From positions 1 through 17,177 of the forward strand of contig JAOPYU010000323.1 of the NCBI GenBank assembly GCA_025964455.1: 17,177 nt of DNA, read 5' to 3'. Both the position numbers and the translations under genes were made by a program. This document shows, one piece after another, positions 1-6,700 of the stretch (its first letter is position 1; each line of letters begins with the position of its first letter). This DNA is from Thermoleophilia bacterium. GTDB lineage: Bacteria > Actinomycetota > Thermoleophilia > Gaiellales > SKUG01. The notes under the pieces were generated by a model. That model saw nothing but the letters and a program-made list of their open reading frames with translations, was not told the origin of the DNA and ran no database searches.

Positions 1-291
1 GTGATGAGCGGCCTGAGCTGGCACCGGACCGCGGCGCTCCTGGAGGAGCGGCGGGCGGTGGTGTCGCAGCTGTCCGCGCGCAACCGTGCGCTCGAGGAGC
101 AGGTCGACTACTACCGAACCGACACGTTCGTCGCCGAGCAGGCGCGGATGTACGGCATGATCGAGCCGGGCGAGGAGACGTACGTCATCCGCGAGCTCGT
201 GCATCCGGAATCCGCCGCGACGTACGCCGTGGCTCGCCTGCGCAATGCGACCGTGGACAGCGCGGCGACGCTCGCGGCCCAGCACGGCTGA
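1..291 (+). CDS. FtsB/DivIC-like septum formation initiator, 5' partial
   Basis: The visible 96 residues have a coiled-coil stretch (about 11-35: LLEERRAVVSQL, ALEEQV) followed by the FtsB/DivIC C-terminal signature (tyrosine pair, TDTFVAEQARMYGMIEPGEE, about 37-61). In this family a short cytoplasmic segment and one transmembrane helix precede the coiled coil, and the protein works in the divisome, bridging FtsL/FtsQ-type partners. No transmembrane helix is visible and the frame is open to the first base, so the gene probably starts upstream; the GTG at position 1 is unlikely to be the true start. The neighbouring DUF501 gene supports the call, because ftsB and DUF501 genes are commonly adjacent in Actinobacteria. 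The C-terminal part after residue 65 is variable. Confident for the family, less so for the exact FtsB or DivIC name. Confidence 0.75.
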   Translation: MMSGLSWHRTAALLEERRAVVSQLSARNRALEEQVDYYRTDTFVAEQARMYGMIEPGEETYVIRELVHPESAATYAVARLRNATVDSAATLAAQHG

Positions 292-305
292 GCGGGGTCG
301 AGCGA

Positions 306-872
306 CTACTCGCTGCGCGGTGCGTCCGCCAGCGAGACGCAGCGCGCATCGTCGCACCAGCGCGGGGCGGCCTCGGCCAGCACGCGCTTGCCGAGCGGGT
401 GCTCCCCGGCGGCGAGCTCGAACGCGGCGTGGGCGTGCAGGCACTTGACGTGCTCGGTGACGCGGCTCGCGGCGATGTTGGCGCCCCGGTCATCCATCGC
501 GCGGTGTCGCGCATGCGACTGCTCGGTCGCCGCCATCAGCTCGGGTTCCTCCGCGAGGGCAGCCTCGTAGCGGCGCACCCCGCCCACGGATTCGAGGCGA
601 TCGATCTGCTTCACCAGGTGCGGACACGTCAGGTAGAAGGCGGTCGGGAAGGGCTTGCCCTGGTCGTCGGTCGGGGCTTGGCGCGTGACGGCCGGGAACC
701 CGTAGACGCAGCGCGTGCCCACGCTGACCATGGCGCGGGGGCTGCGGCCGATCTGGCCTTCGACCACGTGGCGATCGAGCTCGGGGTCGTCGGGCATCGA
801 CCCGTGCGCCGGCACGGGGACGCTGGTACGCTCGCGTTCGGAGTTGTGCGCGTCCGTCATCGCGCGCATCAT
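306..872 (-). CDS. DUF501 family protein
   Basis: About 188 residues if started at ATG 872. Recognisable DUF501 blocks are: a first block QIGRSPRAMVSVGTRCVYG (about 40-58), then PFPTAFYLTCPHLVKQIDRLE (around 74-94), and a C-terminal VKCLHAHAAFELAAGEHPLG (about 142-161) with conserved Cys and His. The family has no established biochemical role; it is typically found between ftsB and an exopolyphosphatase (ppx) gene in Actinobacteria. Here it runs opposite to the ftsB-like gene, ending 14 bp from its stop. A strong AAGGAGG lies at 884-890, 5 bases before an in-frame GTG at 878 and 11 before ATG 872; ATGs at 869 and 860 are further options. The first 25 residues are variable. The gene seems intact. 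Confidence 0.85.
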   Translation of the reverse strand: MMRAMTDAHNSERERTSVPVPAHGSMPDDPELDRHVVEGQIGRSPRAMVSVGTRCVYGFPAVTRQAPTDDQGKPFPTAFYLTCPHLVKQIDRLESVGGVRRYEAALAEEPELMAATEQSHARHRAMDDRGANIAASRVTEHVKCLHAHAAFELAAGEHPLGKRVLAEAAPRWCDDARCVSLADAPRSE

Positions 873-879
873 ACGCACC

Positions 880-1218
880 GTGACCTCCTTCACCGAACCC
901 GAGACAGCCATCGAATATGCCCGCTCCCGATGGGAGGAGGGCGAGCTGCGGATCCAGCGCGTGGCGGCCGATTCCCCCAAGCGCGACGTGCTCGAGGAGG
1001 TCGTCGACGGGATCATGGCCGAGCTCGAGCGTCGCATCGGGCAGGTGTTCGTGACCCTGGAGCTCGCGACGCTGCAGGACAGCTCGGAGCCGTGGTGCAC
1101 CCGCATCGCGCACGAGCTCGCGCCCGAGTCGCCCTTCGCGTGGGAGCTGGACACGGTCCAGAACGCGGCATTCCACCGGTACTCGCGCCGCGCGTCCGAC
1201 TACCAGCTCAACCTCTGA
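880..1218 (+). CDS. Conserved-looking small protein of unknown function
   Basis: Predicted 112 residues from GTG 880; no in-frame ATG gives a better start. The protein is mostly helical and acidic: an N-terminal segment (SFTEPETAIEYARSRWEEG), a middle helix with EEVVDGIMAELERRIGQVF (about 39-57), then a Trp/Cys patch (PWCTRIAHELAPE, 71-83) and a C-terminal NAAFHRYSRRASDYQ (95-109). I have an impression of similar hypothetical proteins in Solirubrobacterales but cannot assign a domain or function. No good Shine-Dalgarno precedes GTG 880. The start sits 7 bp from the DUF501 ATG at 872, so the two genes are transcribed head to head with promoters inside each other. The downstream membrane protein starts 19 bp after the stop and may be co-transcribed. 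Confidence 0.7.
   Translation: MTSFTEPETAIEYARSRWEEGELRIQRVAADSPKRDVLEEVVDGIMAELERRIGQVFVTLELATLQDSSEPWCTRIAHELAPESPFAWELDTVQNAAFHRYSRRASDYQLNL
884..890 (-). promoter_or_regulatory. Strong ribosome binding site of the DUF501 gene
   Basis: On the reverse strand the bases read AAGGAGG, a near-perfect anti-16S match. It favours GTG 878 (5-base gap) or ATG 872 (11-base gap) over the inner ATG at 860. It lies inside the first codons of the divergent gene that starts at 880. Confidence 0.65.
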
Positions 1219-1237
1219 CAGCAGCGAGCAGCCCAGC

Positions 1238-1570
1238 GTGAGTCGACGACGACCAGACCATTCCCACGACATGACGTCCCGCGCCGACCGGAGCGCCGTG
1301 CGTTCGCGTCGCCGCAAGCGACGGGTGCTGCGTGGCATCACGCGCATGCTGTTCTGGGGCCTGGTGCTCGCCGGCGTATTCGTGCTCGGCATCGGCTACG
1401 GCAAGACGCTCTCGGGCGAGGATGAGCTGCGCAGCGACAAGGTCACGATCGACTACGACCCCGCACCGGTCGAGGCGACGCTCCCGACTCGCACGGAGAC
1501 CGTCACCAAGACGGTGACCGTCGCGCCCAAGCGCAAGAAAGCGGCCCCTGCGGCGGCCGCAGGTGCCTGA
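1238..1570 (+). CDS. Small single-pass membrane protein, unknown function
   Basis: 110 residues from GTG 1238 (an in-frame ATG at 1271 is an alternative). The N-terminal 35 residues are very basic (RSRRRKRRVLRG), followed by one transmembrane segment at about 36-54 (MLFWGLVLAGVFVLGIGYG), so the positive-inside rule puts the N-terminus in the cytoplasm. The outer part carries an acidic patch (GEDELRSDKVTIDYD), then a Thr/Val repeat-like stretch (TETVTKTVTVAP) and a Lys/Ala-rich end. Such TVTV-type tails are common on exported proteins of this kind of bacterium but say nothing on function. It lies 19 bp after the preceding gene and probably shares its transcript. No clear ribosome binding site is visible. 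Confidence 0.65.
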   Translation: MSRRRPDHSHDMTSRADRSAVRSRRRKRRVLRGITRMLFWGLVLAGVFVLGIGYGKTLSGEDELRSDKVTIDYDPAPVEATLPTRTETVTKTVTVAPKRKKAAPAAAAGA

Positions 1571-1584
1571 ACGCGACCGTCGGG

Positions 1585-1595
1585 TAGGTTAGGCT
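1585..1595 (+). promoter_or_regulatory. Candidate -10 elements upstream of the HTH-receiver gene
   Basis: Two overlapping TAnnnT hexamers, TAGGTT and TAGGCT, lie 69-79 bp before ATG 1664. The same TAGGCT hexamer occurs at 3602. A second possible -10, TAGATT at 1646-1651, is closer to the gene. No -35 match supports either, so this is tentative. Confidence 0.3.
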
Positions 1596-1663
1596 CGTAC
1601 CGCAGGATTGTTTGTTCGAGAAATGCCATCCGTGCGACAGGCCGCTAGATTTTCCGGATTGTT

Positions 1664-2308
1664 ATGCATGGTGGCCGAAAGGGAAGTGTGTCGGGCATGA
1701 CCGGCTACCGCACTGCGCGAACCCATGCTGCCGAGGAGGCGCCCGAGTGGCTGACCCTCGGCGAAGCCGCTCGCTACCTCGGCGTTGCCCAGAGCACCGT
1801 CCGGAAGTGGGCGGACATGGGGCGGGTGGAAACCTTCAAGACCCCGGGCGGGCATCGTCGCTTCCGTCGCGATGACCTCGACCGCTTCATGCAGGGCGCG
1901 AGCGGCGAGCAGCTGCCGCAGTCCAAGCGCGGCGGCGGCGCTCCGCTCGTGCTCATCATCGATGACGATGCCGAGGTCCGCTCCGTGATCCGCGAGTGTC
2001 TCGAGCGCGAGGGCTTCTCGGTCGTCGAGGGTGCCAACGCGCAGCAGGGCATCGACAAGATCAACCAGCGGATCCCGGATCTCATGATGCTCGACGTGTC
2101 GATGCCCGGCATCGACGGCTGGGAGATGCTCCGCCGCGTGCGCGAGAAGCTCGACGTCAAGGAGCTCCCCGTCGTGATCTTCTCGGGCAAGATCGCCGAG
2201 GACGAGCTCGGGCACGCGCCTGACCGCGGCGCCCAGGGTTACCTGCGCAAGCCGTTCGACCCGCTCAAGCTGGTCGCCCAGGCGAAGGCGCTCATCAGCG
2301 TCGACTGA
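1664..2308 (+). CDS. BldC/MerR-like HTH fused to response-regulator receiver domain
   Basis: 214 residues from ATG 1664; GTG 1688 and ATG 1697 are plausible later starts, with an AAAGGGA at 1678-1684 as the only ribosome-binding-site-like sequence. Residues about 29-75 form an excisionase/BldC-type MerR-like DNA-binding domain (LTLGEAARYLGVAQSTVRKWADMGRVETFKTPGGHRRF). After a short linker, residues 95-210 form a CheY-like receiver: acidic pocket D100-D102, phospho-acceptor D144 in MLDVSMPG, switch S174, and K196 in LRKPF. All catalytic positions are present, so phosphorylation by a histidine kinase is expected, but no kinase lies in the window. The order, DNA binding first and receiver last, is the reverse of ordinary response regulators. 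The likely role is a phosphorylation-controlled transcription regulator; target unknown. Confidence 0.9.
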   Translation: MHGGRKGSVSGMTGYRTARTHAAEEAPEWLTLGEAARYLGVAQSTVRKWADMGRVETFKTPGGHRRFRRDDLDRFMQGASGEQLPQSKRGGGAPLVLIIDDDAEVRSVIRECLEREGFSVVEGANAQQGIDKINQRIPDLMMLDVSMPGIDGWEMLRRVREKLDVKELPVVIFSGKIAEDELGHAPDRGAQGYLRKPFDPLKLVAQAKALISVD

Positions 2309-2343
2309 GCCGCCGGTCGCGACAGACACGCTCCACCTTTCCA

Positions 2344-2373
2344 CGAGCCCTCGGTCCCCGGACCGGGGGCTCG
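2344..2373 (+). terminator. GC-rich hairpin after the HTH-receiver gene
   Basis: The left arm 2344-2357 (CGAGCCCTCGGTCC) pairs with 2360-2373 (GGACCGGGGGCTCG): 14 base pairs including one G-U, around a CC tip (the loop would open wider in practice). It lies 35 bp after the stop codon. No T-run follows, which is common for terminators of high-GC bacteria. Confidence 0.6.
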
Positions 2374-2434
2374 CTGCGTGTGCGCGGGCGTGGGGTCGTG
2401 GATCGTGCGGGCGCCGGATCCGCGGCTGGCGACC

Positions 2435-2481
2435 GACCCCGCTCGGAAAGCGTCCTCCGGGGACGTCTTCCGAGCGCGGTC
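2435..2481. repeat. Imperfect 21-bp inverted repeat
   Basis: Arms 2435-2455 and 2461-2481 match over 21 positions with 18 Watson-Crick pairs, one G-U and two mismatches, around a 5-base loop. The core is GCTCGGAA against TTCCGAGC. It is the second of the four stem-loops in this gap. Function unknown: a terminator, RNA structure or protein-binding site are all possible. Confidence 0.55.
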
Positions 2482-2504
2482 CCGTGGAGGGGGAGCAGGC
2501 AGAC

Positions 2505-2547
2505 GAACGTGGGCCCCCGATCCGGTGGGGATCGAGGGCCCGCGTTC
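2505..2547. terminator. 19-bp stem-loop, possible bidirectional terminator
   Basis: Arms 2505-2523 and 2529-2547 pair over 19 positions with one C-A mismatch and one G-U, around the loop GGTGG. The inner arms read GGGCCCCCGATCC and GGATCGAGGGCCC. It is the strongest hairpin of the gap. There is no T-run on either side. Confidence 0.5.
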
Positions 2548-2569
2548 CTGAGCTGACGAAATAGGCGGC

Positions 2570-2612
2570 CGATGTGCATCCTGTCGACTTCATCTCGACA
2601 GACTGCACATCG
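2570..2612. terminator. Interrupted palindrome nearest the reverse-strand gene
   Basis: The outer arms CGATGTGCA (2570-2578) and TGCACATCG (2604-2612) and the inner arms CTGTCGA (2581-2587) and TCGACAG (2595-2601) are perfect, separated by a symmetric 2-base internal loop and closed by a 7-base loop. It is less GC-rich than its surroundings and lies 50 bp past the stop codon of the reverse-strand gene. It may be that gene's terminator or an operator-like site. Confidence 0.5.
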
Positions 2613-2662
2613 ATCACGGGTCGCCGGTCGGCGCGCGCAGTTGTGCGCCGCGCAGGCGTGGG

Positions 2663-3361
2663 TCAGGCGTCTTCGTCGTCGGCTGCGGCTGCCTTCTTGG
2701 GCGCAGCCTTCTTGCGGGTGGCGACGCGACGCTTGGGCTTGGTCTCGGCCTCGGGCGCAGCCTCGGTCTCGGCGTCGTCACCGGCCGCGGTTGCTGCGTC
2801 GCCCTCGGCGGCCGGGGCATCGCCAGCGGCCTCGCCGGCAGCGAACAGTGCGGCTGCCTCCTCGGGCGAGTAGACCTTGCCGTCTGCGTCGGTCTCGCTG
2901 ACCGCGGCCTCGGCTGCGGCCATCGCCTCGGCGACGGCCTCCTCGATGGCGGCGTCGACGTCGACGTCGCCCATGCCGTCACCGGAGCCGGAGTCGCTCG
3001 GCTGCTCGAGCGGCGGCAGCTCGCGATCGAGCTGCTTGAGCAGCACGATGCGGTCTTCTTCGATCCGGACGTAGATCGGGCGCGTGCCCGTGCCCTTCCA
3101 GAACTGCTTGTACGTCGGATCGTCGCGCACGACGCCGTCGAACCACACGCCGTAGCCGGCACCACCGTGGTCGAAGACCGCCTCGTAGGTGCTCTCGCCC
3201 AGTGCGGTCATCGCAGGCCCGTTGGGCATCTGCTGGCGCTGGGGTCCGCCACCCTGGCCACCGCTGCGACGACGTCGCTGCTGGTTGCCGCCTCCGCCGC
3301 CTCCGCCACCGCCACTGCGATTGCGCTTGTTGCCGCCGCCGCCACCAGAACCGTTGTTCAT
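2663..3361 (-). CDS. Low-complexity Gly/Arg-rich protein with Lys/Ala-rich tail
   Basis: 232 residues from ATG 3361, supported by AAAGG 9 bases before it. Residues 1-46 are Gly/Asn/Gln/Arg-rich (runs of 5 and 9 Gly, then QQRRRRSGGQGGG), resembling RGG-type nucleic-acid-binding disordered regions. Residues about 50-120 form the only ordered-looking part, with aromatic and beta-like segments (STYEAVFDHGGAGYGVWFDG, YKQFWKGTGTRPIYVRIEED). Residues 121-206 are acidic and alanine-rich, and 207-226 are a histone-H1-like basic patch (KPKRRVATRKKAAPKKAA) ending in DDEDA. No known domain is recognised. The composition suggests an RNA- or DNA-binding role, but that is inference only. In-frame GTGs exist further upstream (3499), but the good ribosome binding site and the clean start at MNNGSGG favour 3361. 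Confidence 0.75.
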   Translation of the reverse strand: MNNGSGGGGGNKRNRSGGGGGGGGGNQQRRRRSGGQGGGPQRQQMPNGPAMTALGESTYEAVFDHGGAGYGVWFDGVVRDDPTYKQFWKGTGTRPIYVRIEEDRIVLLKQLDRELPPLEQPSDSGSGDGMGDVDVDAAIEEAVAEAMAAAEAAVSETDADGKVYSPEEAAALFAAGEAAGDAPAAEGDAATAAGDDAETEAAPEAETKPKRRVATRKKAAPKKAAAADDEDA

Positions 3362-3500
3362 CCGAGCACGCCTTTCGAACCGTCGAGGAAAATCGAGGCC
3401 ACGGGATCGGTCCGGCGCGGCTTCGTCGTTGGGTCGCGCGGCGAGTGGATCCGGGGCTCGGATCGCCGGGGGCGCTGCCTCCCGAGCGCGCGACACCACG

Positions 3501-3506
3501 ACTATA
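3501..3506 (-). promoter_or_regulatory. Candidate -10 box for the Gly-rich protein gene
   Basis: The reverse strand reads TATAGT, 5 of 6 to the TATAAT consensus and a rare AT-rich spot in this GC-rich region. It would give a leader of about 130 bases before ATG 3361. No convincing -35 is visible. Confidence 0.4.
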
Positions 3507-3601
3507 CCCCGTGCAGCGGCGTTCGTCGCCCGAACTCGGACGGAGGGGGCACATCCGCAGATCCGAGCGGGATCCCCATCCCGTACGCGCGCTCGCGCCT
3601 G

Positions 3602-3607
3602 TAGGCT
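3602..3607 (+). promoter_or_regulatory. TAGGCT -10 element, leaderless-type start
   Basis: TAGGCT is followed after 7 bases (GGGAGGG) by ATG 3615. Spacing and sequence resemble the TAnnnT-ATG starts at 8868 and 13786. It probably drives the phosphatase transcript. Confidence 0.5.
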
Positions 3608-3614
3608 GGGAGGG

Positions 3615-3671
3615 ATGACCCCTTGGGACGCGAGGGAGGTGGGTCGTCAGCGCCGATACGCCACAGGATGA
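3615..3671 (+). CDS. Possible 18-residue leader peptide, or frameshifted true start of the phosphatase
   Basis: ATG 3615 follows TAGGCT and a GGGAGGG, so it has the best start signals in this region. It reads MTPWDAREVGRQRRYATG and stops at 3669-3671, 58 bp before GTG 3730. The phosphatase frame is +1 relative to it and is open from 3619 onward. Either this is a short leader, or a single-base change (for example in the CCCC at 3619-3622) hides the real N-terminus of the phosphatase. The peptide has no feature that speaks for a function of its own. Confidence 0.3.
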   Translation: MTPWDAREVGRQRRYATG

Positions 3672-3674
3672 GAC

Positions 3675-3690
3675 GTCGCGACGTCGCGAC
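3675..3690. repeat. Tandem palindrome GTCGCGAC x2
   Basis: Two adjacent copies of the self-complementary octamer GTCGCGAC, 40 bp before the phosphatase GTG. It may be an operator, but short CG palindromes arise easily in such DNA. Confidence 0.3.
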
Positions 3691-3729
3691 TCCACGGCAA
3701 CGAGCACGCCCGGGGTACCGGATGCCGTC

Positions 3730-6700
3730 GTGCGCGTGGTCGCGACCGCCGGCCGCGAGTCCGTCCACGATCCGCTCGACCCGAGCCGCATCGTGGACGC
3801 CGCGTCGATCCGCATCGTCGCCGCCGCACTCGCCGGCGACACCGTCGATCCGCGCGCCCTGGATTCGGCGTGCGACGCGTTCGCCGAGGATCCCGACGGT
3901 GTCGAGCGGATCACCGCGATGGTCAGGCGCGCCACGCGCGTCCTCATCAACGAGGGCGACAGCTCCGCAGGGGATTCGATCTCGGTCGAGCAGGCAGTGC
4001 GCATCGCGACCGTGCAGGCCGCCGTGCTGCGCGCCGTCGGACGACGCAGCAGCGAGGGCGAGGCGGCGTACGAGCGCTTCGCTGCGGCCGTCACCGACGT
4101 CGCCGAGGCGGCGAGCTTCGAGGACGCATGCACCCGCGCCGCGGATGCCCTCGTCCAGCTGAGCGGGATGCCCGTCGCCGCCGTGTACGTCCCGGGTTCC
4201 GAGCACGCACGGATGGTGCGCGCCGCGCGCGACACGTCCCAGGTGAACCTCGAGATGCAAGGCGGACAGAGCGCCGCAGCCGAGCAGGGCGCACGACGTC
4301 GGCTCGACACGCCGCTAGCGGTGCGGGTCGACCGTGGGCTCTTCGCCGACGTCGTCGCCGGCGAGCGACCCGTGTTCGTGAGCCAGCGCGAGCCGATCGA
4401 CGCGCTGCCCGGCGAATCCGCGGCCCGCACGCTCGTGGCCGTGCCGATGCGCGATCCGATCGGTCGCCCGGTCGGGATGCTGCTCGCGATCGACGACCGC
4501 ACCCGCGACCTCGACGTGGCCGCGGTCGAATCCATCCGCCGCCTCGCAGGCGTCGTGGCTGGCGAGCTCGGGACGGCAGCCGCCATGCGCCGAAGCCGCG
4601 CCGCGCTCGGCACGCTGCCGCTGCTCGCCGAGGTCGCCCACGCCGATGACGGCGACACCGACGTCACCGCCCAGCTCGAGGAGCTCGCGCGGATCGTCAG
4701 CCGGGCCACCGACAGCGATTCCGCCGTCGTCCGCGTCCGCGATGCCGCGGGCCGGTTCCTCGAGACCCGGGCCGTCGTCTCGAGCCACGGCGATGCCGTC
4801 GCCGACGCGATCGGGACTCGAACGCTGCTCATCGACGAGGGCGTGCCCTCGATCCGCACGCGCGGCGGCGCCGGAGACGGTGGCACCAGCCGCGAAGCGG
4901 TCGGCCGTCGCCTGCGCGACGCGTCCACCAACTCCGATCTCGACCTGGATCGCGCCGTCGGCCAGGAGCACCTCGCCGCCTCCACGATGCGCGTCGACCT
5001 CGAGCACGCGGAGATCGGCGTCGGCGAGCACGAACTCGTCGGACTCGACGAGCCGCCGGACGGCTGGTCGCCCGCGGGCCAGCGCATCCTGCGCGAGCTC
5101 TCCGCCCGCACCGTCGCCTCGTTCCCGATCAGCTCGCGCTACGGCCGCGAAGCGGTGCTCTACGTCATCCGCACGACGTCGCGCCCCTTCGACGAGGTCG
5201 ACCGCGCGTGCATCCGCATCGTCACCGCGCACGCGCAGCACGTCGTGGACCGCCACGTCTCTCAGCAGCAGACCGCCCGCGCGATCGACGCCGCGCGCAA
5301 CGCGGTGCGACTGCTCGGCGAGGCGCTCGTCGCGGGCGTCCGCGCCGAACGCACGATGCGCTTCGTGCCGCGACTGTTCCACGAGATGTTCGCCAGCCAA
5401 GGTGTGCGCACGTGGCGGCGCGACCGCGACGGCGGCATCAACCTCGTTGCCGCGGCCGGCTCCTTCGTCACGTCGGAGACCGCGGCCAGCGCCACGGAGG
5501 TACTGCTCGGCGCATTCGAGCGGCCGCTCCAGATCGAGCTCGACACGAGCACCCATCCGCATGTCGCCGCGATCACCTTCGAGGCGTACGGCGAGGCCCG
5601 CATCGGCATCGAGTTCCAGCTGATCGGCGAGCGCACCCTCGGGGTGGAGGAGCAGCGGCTCGCCGTCGATGTGGCATCTCGCATCCAGGAGGCGCTCTAC
5701 AGCGCCGGACACGCCGCCGCCCAGCAGGTCCAGCTCGACCGCGTGCGCGCGCTGCAGGAGATCGTGGCGGCCTCCCACGAGCGACTGAGCGAGCAGCACA
5801 TCGTCGACACGGTGCTCGCCCAGGTGCCCGAGCTCTACGGCGCGCGCGGCGCTGCCGTGTTCATCGTGGACGAAGCCGGCGAGCTCGTGTGCCGCGGCTC
5901 CTTCGAGGTGCCGACTGCGGTCGTGTCGACCTTCGAATCCACGCGCGGCTGGGTGCCGGATGCGACCGGCGACGATCGCGCCGCGGTGGTCGCGGTGCCG
6001 CGCGCCGGTTCCGACGAGCGCATCGGCCAGCGCATGCGTGCCGTGATCAACGAGGAAGGCCTGACCGACCACGCCGCCGCGCTCGTGCCGCTGACGGGCC
6101 GCGAGCAGACGCTCGGGCTGGTCCTCATGACCTTCGCCGGCGACCTGCCCGACGAGTTCGCCGACGAGGCGACCGCCGGACGCGCAGGCATGCTCGGCGC
6201 GTTCGGCCGCCAGATCGGGGCAGCGCTGCTCAACGCACGCAGCTTCGACCGTGAGCGGATGCTTCGTGAGCGCACCGAACGGCTGCTCGACACCGAGCGC
6301 GAGAACTCCCGGCAGGTCCGCGCGCTGCACGAGGTCTCGCGCGCCTTCGCCAACTCGCTCTCGTTCGAGGAGACGCTCGCCGCGGCCGCCGAGGCGATGA
6401 CCGAGCGCCTCGACGTGGACGCGGTGTGGATCCGCACGCTCGACGATCGCGGCGACTCGATGCTGCTGCGCGCGTTCCACGCGTCCTATCCGGAGCTCGC
6501 AGGTGCGCTCGAGCGGATGGTCGCCGCGCCCGAATCGCGCGAGGATCCGATCACGGTCGAGGTCGTGCAGTCGCGGCGCGCCGTGCTCGTCACCGACCCA
6601 GACGCGGAGGAGTGGTCGCGCAGCGAGCTCATCCGCCGCCTGCGCCCGTTCCTGCAGCGCGGCTCGACGATCGCCGTGCTGCCGATGATGCGCCCGGGCT

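Larger units (their letters stand above)
2309..2662. other. 354-bp gap between convergent genes holding four inverted repeats
   Basis: No convincing gene is present; short open frames here have no recognisable product. The gap contains four imperfect inverted repeats one after another (2344-2373, 2435-2481, 2505-2547, 2570-2612), listed separately. One or more probably end transcription of the two convergent genes; the number is more than termination alone needs. Confidence 0.7.
3362..3729. other. 368-bp divergent regulatory region
   Basis: It lies between the reverse-strand Gly-rich gene and the sensor phosphatase. It holds a TATAGT -10 candidate on the reverse strand (3501-3506), a TAGGCT plus ATG on the forward strand (3602-3617), an 18-codon open frame, and a tandem copy of the palindrome GTCGCGAC (3675-3690). 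Frame 1 is open from 3619 to 3729 without any start codon, so part of it may encode the phosphatase N-terminus. Confidence 0.6.

Noticed and set aside
873..1154. N-terminal extension of the DUF501 frame to 1154
   Set aside because: The extra residues are Ser/Thr/Arg-rich and unlike the family, and the strong ribosome binding site at 884-890 places the start after it. The forward gene at 880-1218 is the better reading.
399..1241. A 280-codon forward frame crossing the DUF501 gene and the small unknown gene
   Set aside because: It is an out-of-frame shadow of both genes, rich in Arg and His, with no motif and no ribosome binding site.
3675..3690. Tandem GTCGCGAC as a defined operator
   Set aside because: Kept only as a low-confidence repeat: short CG palindromes are common at this base composition and no matching regulator site is known to me.
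2979..5111. A 710-codon reverse-strand open frame across the divergent promoter region
   Set aside because: It is Ser/Arg/Thr-rich, runs through two recognised genes and their intergenic signals, and shows no domain.
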